Positions 57,944 through 64,000 of a stretch of DNA of 64,000 nt are shown piece by piece; the stretch's first letter is position 1; each line of letters starts with the position of its first letter. The notes beneath the pieces were generated by a model, which was given only the letters and a program-made list of their open reading frames with translations, did no database searches and was not told the origin of the DNA. The position numbers were made by a program, and so were the translations under genes. Location of the stretch: contig NC_026503.1 in NCBI RefSeq assembly GCF_000182925.2, forward strand, positions 124,001 through 188,000, read 5' to 3'. The DNA is from Neurospora crassa OR74A. Taxonomy: Eukaryota; Ascomycota; Sordariomycetes; Sordariales; Sordariaceae.

Positions 57944-58421
57944 ATAACGGCTCTAGTCTCAATATTAGTATACCTAGTTATATCTTTAGTTTTTATTATA
58001 TAGCTAATAATATAATAGAGTAGAGAGGTTGCTTTTTCCTCCGGTTATTTTAGATGGAAGGCTCCCGCAAAGCGTCGGTGCCCGGGCGAGTAAGCCACCG
58101 ACGTAATAACCGCCGTCTAAGAAATAGAAAACCTTTAGGCAGCCTATATAAATAAGGAGTTACAATTAGAATACTTTATTTATAGAGAAATTAAAGATGT
58201 CCGTATTACTCCTATTATAAAATTTATCTACGGACTAAATATAGTATATTATATTTAGTAATATAGCTTATAAATTTTAATATAATATATATAATTAACT
58301 TTTCTATAAACTCCCGAGGATATCTTTTGGGAGATAGGACGGAAGAGGTTAATTAATAATAACCGATGTTTCTAATTCGAAATAATCCGAAGGGCTCTAG
58401 TAAGTTTAATATTATATTCTC

Positions 58422-58499
58422 TTATAATATTCTCTTATAATGTTTTCTTATAATATTTTCTTATAATGTTTTCTTATAATATTTTCTTATAATATTTGC
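58422..58499 (+). repeat. 13-bp minisatellite, six copies
   Basis: Six perfect-length units of TTATAATATTTTC with variants TTATAATGTTTTC and TTATAATATTTGC, starting at 58422, 58435, 58448, 58461, 58474 and 58487. The middle four alternate A/G at one position. Confidence 0.95.
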
Positions 58500-58559
58500 T
58501 TACTATATTTGTCTATTCCGTCTAGTTATATATTGTATTTATATATTGTGTTTGTTGTA

Positions 58560-59440
58560 CTAACAGTTGTTTGTAGGCATGGTTGAAAGATTGGACTGTA
58601 GAAGAGACGGGTAATATAGATATTATAAACCCTTCTATTGGAATACCGGAAGATATTATCCGAAAGAAGGTATCGGATGCCTAGAGTTGGGAGAATTTTT
58701 ATACCGCCTACAATTTTATTAAGGATTTCCTTAATAGTGAGAATTCCCCTCGTTCTAATTGTGCCTATTGTTGTAGTAAGTTTATATTATACTTCTATCC
58801 TAATAATTATATATTAATAAGCTATTATATATAGAATACTAGTAAGAGTTTATCTTCTAGTATATTTTTTATATCCGGGATAGTACGGTAAATCCGTTTA
58901 AGGAGAATACGCGGAAGAAAACCCTTATTAATAATTATAAGGCTATTCCGTCCTATAAATATTTCTTTACTACCGGAATTTCCTAGTCAAATTTTAAAAC
59001 CAAAACGCCTACTAAGCGTAGCCTTCGTACGAAGGTAAATTATATCCTATACTATTTATTATATTTTATATTATATACTACGTCTTATATTATATATTAT
59101 TAATTATATCCTACGCTAAAATATTTATACTAATTTATATATAAGTATAGAAGGTGTCTAGGGAGTCTTTGATTGCTAAAATGGCTATCGCCCCTATCCC
59201 CGCCGATTCTGAAGACGAGGATAAAAAGGAAGCTTAACGCCGGGCTTTAGCTTAATAGAAGTAATAGAAGAAGAAGGAGAAGGCGGCGAGGAAGAAGGAG
59301 AAGAGGGCGAGGAGGAAGGCTAGGAGGGCTAGGAGAAAGAATGGGGAAGTGGATGTATCGGATACTCCGTCTAAGAACGAGAGTTCGGAGTTTAAGGATA
59401 AGGAAGAGGATAAAGGGTTGTTTATTAATTAATTTATATC
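58560..59440 (+). pseudogene. Degraded basic protein relic
   Basis: Plus-strand translation, through stops, gives DWTVEETGNIDIINPSIGIP near 58594-58655, then after AT-rich breaks a stretch KMAIAPIPADSEDEDKKEA (about 59177-59235) and a very basic KKKEKAARKKEKRARRKARR region (59265-59335), ending in an acidic tail (KNESSEFKDKEEDKG). The Lys/Arg then Glu/Asp pattern resembles the C-terminal part of proteins seen in fungal transposon clusters. Family not identified. The breaks look like RIP. Confidence 0.4.
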
Positions 59441-59899
59441 AATTGGGCTAGTTCGCTTTATTTCTTTTTTTTTTTAGTTCATTTTTTCTTTCTATTATTA
59501 CCTCTATATTATTATCATTCTTTACATATTTAATTCTATTATTATTCTTAGAGAAATAGGCGTAATAAATTGAAGTATATTGAATATATAATGCTACTGG
59601 TTTGCCTATGTATATTGATGAGCGAGTAATGATCTGCTATAAACCAATTATATTACTTTATATAAGCGTGCACGACTCTTCTACCTAAAAAAACCAAGTA
59701 TATAGTAGTTTTATTACTTTTTTCTTAAATTTTATACTCTTCTTAAGGTTATAATTAGTCGGTTCGTTGAGTACTTGAATTAATTAACGGCCGTACGTTA
59801 GCCGCAACTTTAGCTAGTAAAGGGAAAAAAAATCTTAGGATTTTTGAAATACTAGGCAGCCGCGCCGCGCTAGAACTTCAATTATTGTATATTAACCTC

Positions 59900-62800
59900 A
59901 ATTTTATTACTATTAATATTGCCCAATATTCGTATGTCGGGAATACGCCGATATAGTCGTAATTTGTAAAGTTGAACTTCCCCTAGGTTGCCCGCGCTAC
60001 TCCTAGTGATTGAATATTAACGCCGCCTTAATCCTTTATTACCCTGCAATAGTATTCTCGGGATAGTAATTGTATTAATTTGCAAGGCTTATAGCGGTAG
60101 TAGTTTAAATGGAAATATTGTAAGTGCGTAGTGAGTAATTTAGTTCATCGACCTAGTTAATTATCCTAAGTATTGAGTAGTAGAATTTTAATTCTAATTA
60201 CTTCGACTTTGATAATAGCGCCTTTACTAATTCTACTTCCGTACGTTTAATATATATTCGAATACCCGTACGACCTAAGGAAAATTGTTAATTAATATTA
60301 ATATACAAGGATTTTAATAACGTCGAACTTACTAAGCGAATTCTATAATTGAATAAAGAGGATAATCCGAATATTAGTAAATTAATTGCCAATAATAAAG
60401 ATTTCCTAACTATATAGGAGTTGTAGTAGTTAGCCGACTTCTAGTTTATGCCCAACGACCTGTTGGATAATAATAAGGTATTTGATAATAAGGATGAAGA
60501 AGTCGAATTAGTTCAATTACCGCCGCTACCGCCGCTTATAATTATATTAATACTTCGCTACCCCCTACTACTTAATTATATTTGTAGTAGTATTGTATAT
60601 ACTATACAATATCTACTACCCCCTCCTCCGCCTCCTCCCTTCAATAGTTCGATAGGAATTAATAGAAGACTATAGTGCTAGTAAAACACCGACGGCAACA
60701 AATCCGAACTTATATTATATAATATAAAAAATACTATACTATTTAACTTTAATATAATATTAGGGATGTAGGCGTAATTAAATGGCATTTCCGATACAAT
60801 TTATAGTAGTCTTAAGGAAATCCTTTAAAGGTTTACAGTAGCAAATCGACTCTAGGAAATATACGATATAATCTCTAAATTACTTATGAGCGTTACTACC
60901 TTAAAGACTAGGGTAAAGCAACGCCTACCCTTAATAGAGATCCGGAAAGCGTTAGTTTTTGTAAATATAGAGAAACTAGCTAGCGCTCGTTGCAAGTAGA
61001 TTGAGTATATTAGCTAGACTACAACCTAAGACCTTTTCTTCTTTAATATTATATAGTACTTACACCTCTTTATATAAAGTAGTATAAGGAATTAACTATA
61101 TTTTAGTATAGCTATCCTAATCGACAATCCTATTGAGCTGTAGTATTTAAGGGCGTAGGCGTTATCGATTAGGACTATATCCGGTGAATTTATATATACC
61201 CAATAATCCGAAATTATCTTCCCATTCGATACTATTGTATATTTCTACTATTATTAAGGATATAGAATTTGCGAGACTGGCGGCTGTAAAGGGAAATGTT
61301 ATCTCGGTCGAATCGTTGAAGTATAGCGGGATTAATGCGAATTTCTATTAATAAATAAAGGCGATATTGTTATTAAAATCGAACTATTTATTAAACTCGC
61401 GAAGACGGTCTCGGATATACGAATATTTGTATCTATATTTAAAGGCTTCCCCAATAATATCGAAGGTATCCCCGATAACAAATATATTTTTATAGAGGAT
61501 TTTATAATCTTTATATCATCGACTAAAATATATTACCTCTAAAACCTCGATATATATTATAATTTTGTATTCGGTAGTTCCGTCCAGCTAAACGGCGATA
61601 TAATAAACCCAGGTAATATAAAGTATATAGCGCGCCGAAAGGTCAATATCAGGCTCCAGCAATTTATCCCCTTATATAAATACTATATAATTTGAAGAGA
61701 GCTAGAAATCTAGGAATTTATACGACAAACTTTAATCGATACGCTCGCTAAACAGGATATCCAGGTACATACAGTACCATTTATACTATTTACTGACGGA
61801 TTCGGACTGTACCGTACAATATCTAAGTCTATTATAGGCATATACGTCTCCGTTGCAACATTCGACAAATCGAATCGCATGAAACAGATAAATATTACGC
61901 TTATTATACTAGGACCTTATAGCTCCGATAACGAACAAATTTAGTAGAGATTCGGCTACAGTATTCGAGAGTTCAAAAACGGCCAAATTATTAATATTAA
62001 AGGAAAAGCCACTTTCGTCTCCAGAATGATTTTCATTATTATTAGCGATTTTCTCCAGTAGTAAGATAATTCTAAATTCTGTTACCTAATAGCGAAATAG
62101 GGTTATTAATTCTATAAAGTAACTTTAACTAATAGGGGTAATTTAGAATTTGATTTTTTTAATAGTAAGAATTAATAATACTATTATAAAATTATACACC
62201 AGCGTAAACTATTAAAGTTAATAGCGATAGTCGGAGGTAGAAGTTATAAGGGTAGAATTAAAATAAAGGCTAATAAATTCGGCCTAGTTATTAAGGACCC
62301 CGAATTGATATATATACTCCCGGTATTGGATATTGTAAGAATACGCCCCCTTAATTCTATATATTCCGAATTCGGTGGTTTAATTAAAATAATATATATC
62401 TTCTTTATCGACTAGGTATTAATACTAACCGGTAATATCGAATATACTAGAGCCCTCCGTCGATTTCCTCGTCCAATTAGTTAAAGGAGCCTATAATCGC
62501 TATACTATATACTATAATATTCGCTCTAAGAAGGCGGATAATAGTCGGCAATAATCGTTCTAGTATTGCGTTTCTAGTTGAAGAATAATAGGAAGTTTAT
62601 TAAGAAGCATACTATTAACTCCCTTATATCGGTATATAAGAAGGAGATTAATAATTATCTAAATAAGTAGGTATTCGGACGCCCGACAAACGAGGTCGAT
62701 ATCTTAATTAAAACCTTTATTAAAAACGTTCGTACTAATATCCTAACGACTACTAATTAACTACCGGCCAAAGATCGAGACTACGATACTTACGACAGGT

Positions 62801-63960
62801 AGGTAAAAAAAAATCGATATTTTTTCCAATTATATACTAGCGCTATATTGAAAGTAACCAAAACAGCCGCTACAAAGAATCGTAGTATATCCCTCGATTC
62901 GATAGGAAATATTATTCCAATTGTAGCTAGTAGCCCGGGTTTAATAGTATTTAGCCCAACGGCCGTTAGTGCTATTATCGCCTTATAAAATGTTAAAGAT
63001 ATAGAGATATTAATAACTGCTACTAACGCTATTGGATTTAAATTAATTAAATTGAGTAAATATTAGCTTTAGATATTACGTCCGAACGTATATATTAATC
63101 TTTATTACCTTAATATTGTAAACGAATATAGTCTTACTTCGATTTATATAATTATAGTATTTAAACTAAAGTATAAGTAAATTAACTAAAGTCGCCGCTA
63201 GGACGGGAATAATATTAATATATATAATTATATACTAGGCTCTAGAAAAGAGTGATTTACTATACTAACTATCGATCTCCGGAAAAAGACTTATTCGTAT
63301 AGGAATTTTTTATACAAACCATCCAATTTCTCCTCCTTAATAAATTCAACAATACAACCAGCCTCGCCAACCAAATTAAGGCCTTATAATAGGCCGTACC
63401 GTCGCTCTTCTCTTCGATTCTTGTAGGTACGGAATAGTTGCTTAGTATCGTCGTTGAGTCCGATTAAAACGAAACGGTTGCCGCTGCTATTATTATTAAA
63501 GTATTACTATATTTTAAACTCCTTAACGCGCCTCGATATAATAATATTAATATAATAGTTCGATTAAATTAGGAAGCTATTCGCGCAGCGAGCCTCCCGA
63601 TTAAATAGGCCGGAATAGATATTCAATTCCGGCAGTAGTTAACGAATATATATAAGGATAATTATAATTGTATTTTAACTATTCTAACTAAGGGCTTACA
63701 ATAGTTAAAATAGTAGAAAAAAGTGTCGTGGAATAATACGTAAATTCCCAATTTCTTATACAAAATTACCTCAATCGAATATCCTTTCTACCTCAGCCAA
63801 ATTATTCTATTTCAATATATATATACCTTCTTCGTACGGTTAATGCGCTTTACAAATTAAAAGTACCGTCTTACTATATAATATACTAACGCTCTCGATT
63901 ATATACTATATTATAAGGTAGTATTTATATTATGTAAGGATATTCTTCCCGGCTCTGGAG
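59900..63960 (+). mobile_element. Decayed large DNA transposase (tnp2/Plavaka-like, tentative)
   Basis: Plus-strand relics are in the order of a large fungal transposase: ICETGGCKG (about 61267-61293, possible zinc-binding part), VHTVPFILFTDGFGLYRT (61765-61818), MKQINITLIILGPYSSDN (61880-61933), NRGNLEFD (62131-62154), IHQRKLLKLIAIVGG (about 62195-62240), LDIVRIRPLNSIYSEFGG (about 62325-62378). These blocks resemble a family of ascomycete transposase-domain proteins with an FTDGFGLYR core, which I place tentatively near CACTA/EnSpm-type tnp2 or Plavaka elements. Stops break every block. Terminal repeats are not seen; the right end may lie outside the window. Confidence 0.5.
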
Positions 63961-64000
63961 GTGTATTGATATATATACCCTACCTGCTTATAATAAATTC

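Larger units (their letters stand above)
56961..64000. other. AT-rich, RIP-degraded island 2 (runs off the window)
   Basis: From about 57115 to the end the sequence is TA-rich with the same signature as island 1 and no intact gene. It contains tandem repeats, one basic coding relic and a decayed DNA transposase. Unlike island 1 there are no gaps and I found no LTR pair. From 57262 to 57715 and 59440 to 59900 nothing could be named. Confidence 0.85.

Noticed and set aside
60448-60675. 75-aa plus-strand open frame with a Pro-rich stretch
   Set aside because: It is a surviving fragment inside the RIP-degraded transposase region, not an independent gene.

Overview
This window looks like nuclear DNA of a filamentous ascomycete of the Sordariales, most likely Neurospora or a close relative. 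The intact genes are GC-rich, with short introns (GTAAGT/GTATGT donors, CTAAC-like branch sites, CAG/TAG acceptors). They sit beside two long AT-rich islands of transposon relics. The relics are full of stop codons of the TGG-to-TAG and CAG-to-TAA/TAG kind and of C-to-T/G-to-A changes, which is the signature of repeat-induced point mutation (RIP). The intergenic DNA also carries many CCTACC and TACCTAGGTA runs. Species was not established.

Layout. (1) 1-9174 holds two conserved genes: a three-exon membrane fatty-acid (delta-12 type) desaturase (+, 687-2156) and a two-finger C2H2 transcription factor with a fungal-specific regulatory domain (-, 4098-7849) with long microsatellite-rich flanks. 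(2) 9175-23838 is a ~14.7 kb AT-rich island with two 100-N assembly gaps. It contains a RIP-degraded Ty3/gypsy chromovirus with recognisable LTRs (10350-18406), pieces of a second gypsy element, several tandem repeats and another LTR. Both edges of the island carry copies of a small MITE whose ends read TA-CAGTAGAAACCCC. (3) 23839-33304 has normal base composition but no gene I can defend. (4) 33305-49664 is an accessory region: a small membrane gene with an in-frame TAG followed by more coding-like sequence; a three-member family of unknown proteins (544, 185 and 486 aa), of which the 185-aa copy keeps only the two ends of the 544-aa form; a cluster of ~75-bp dispersed repeats including a near-perfect foldback; and a 586-aa unknown protein whose first intron is expanded to 1.1 kb by ~300-bp tandem repeats. 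(5) 49665-56960 returns to ordinary genes: a 570-aa protein of unknown function, a Nudix hydrolase and a GPI-anchor-type aspartic protease. (6) 56961-64000 is a second AT-rich island with tandem repeats, a basic low-complexity relic, and a decayed large DNA transposase that still shows an FTDGFGLYR motif.

The conserved genes show no joint pathway: lipid desaturation, transcription control, nucleotide clean-up and cell-surface proteolysis look like ordinary chromosomal neighbours. The part most worth following is the lineage-restricted family at 35.8-45.2 kb with its internally deleted, oppositely oriented copy, together with the repeats around it. All gene models rest on reading splice signals and frame by eye. 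No homology search was run.
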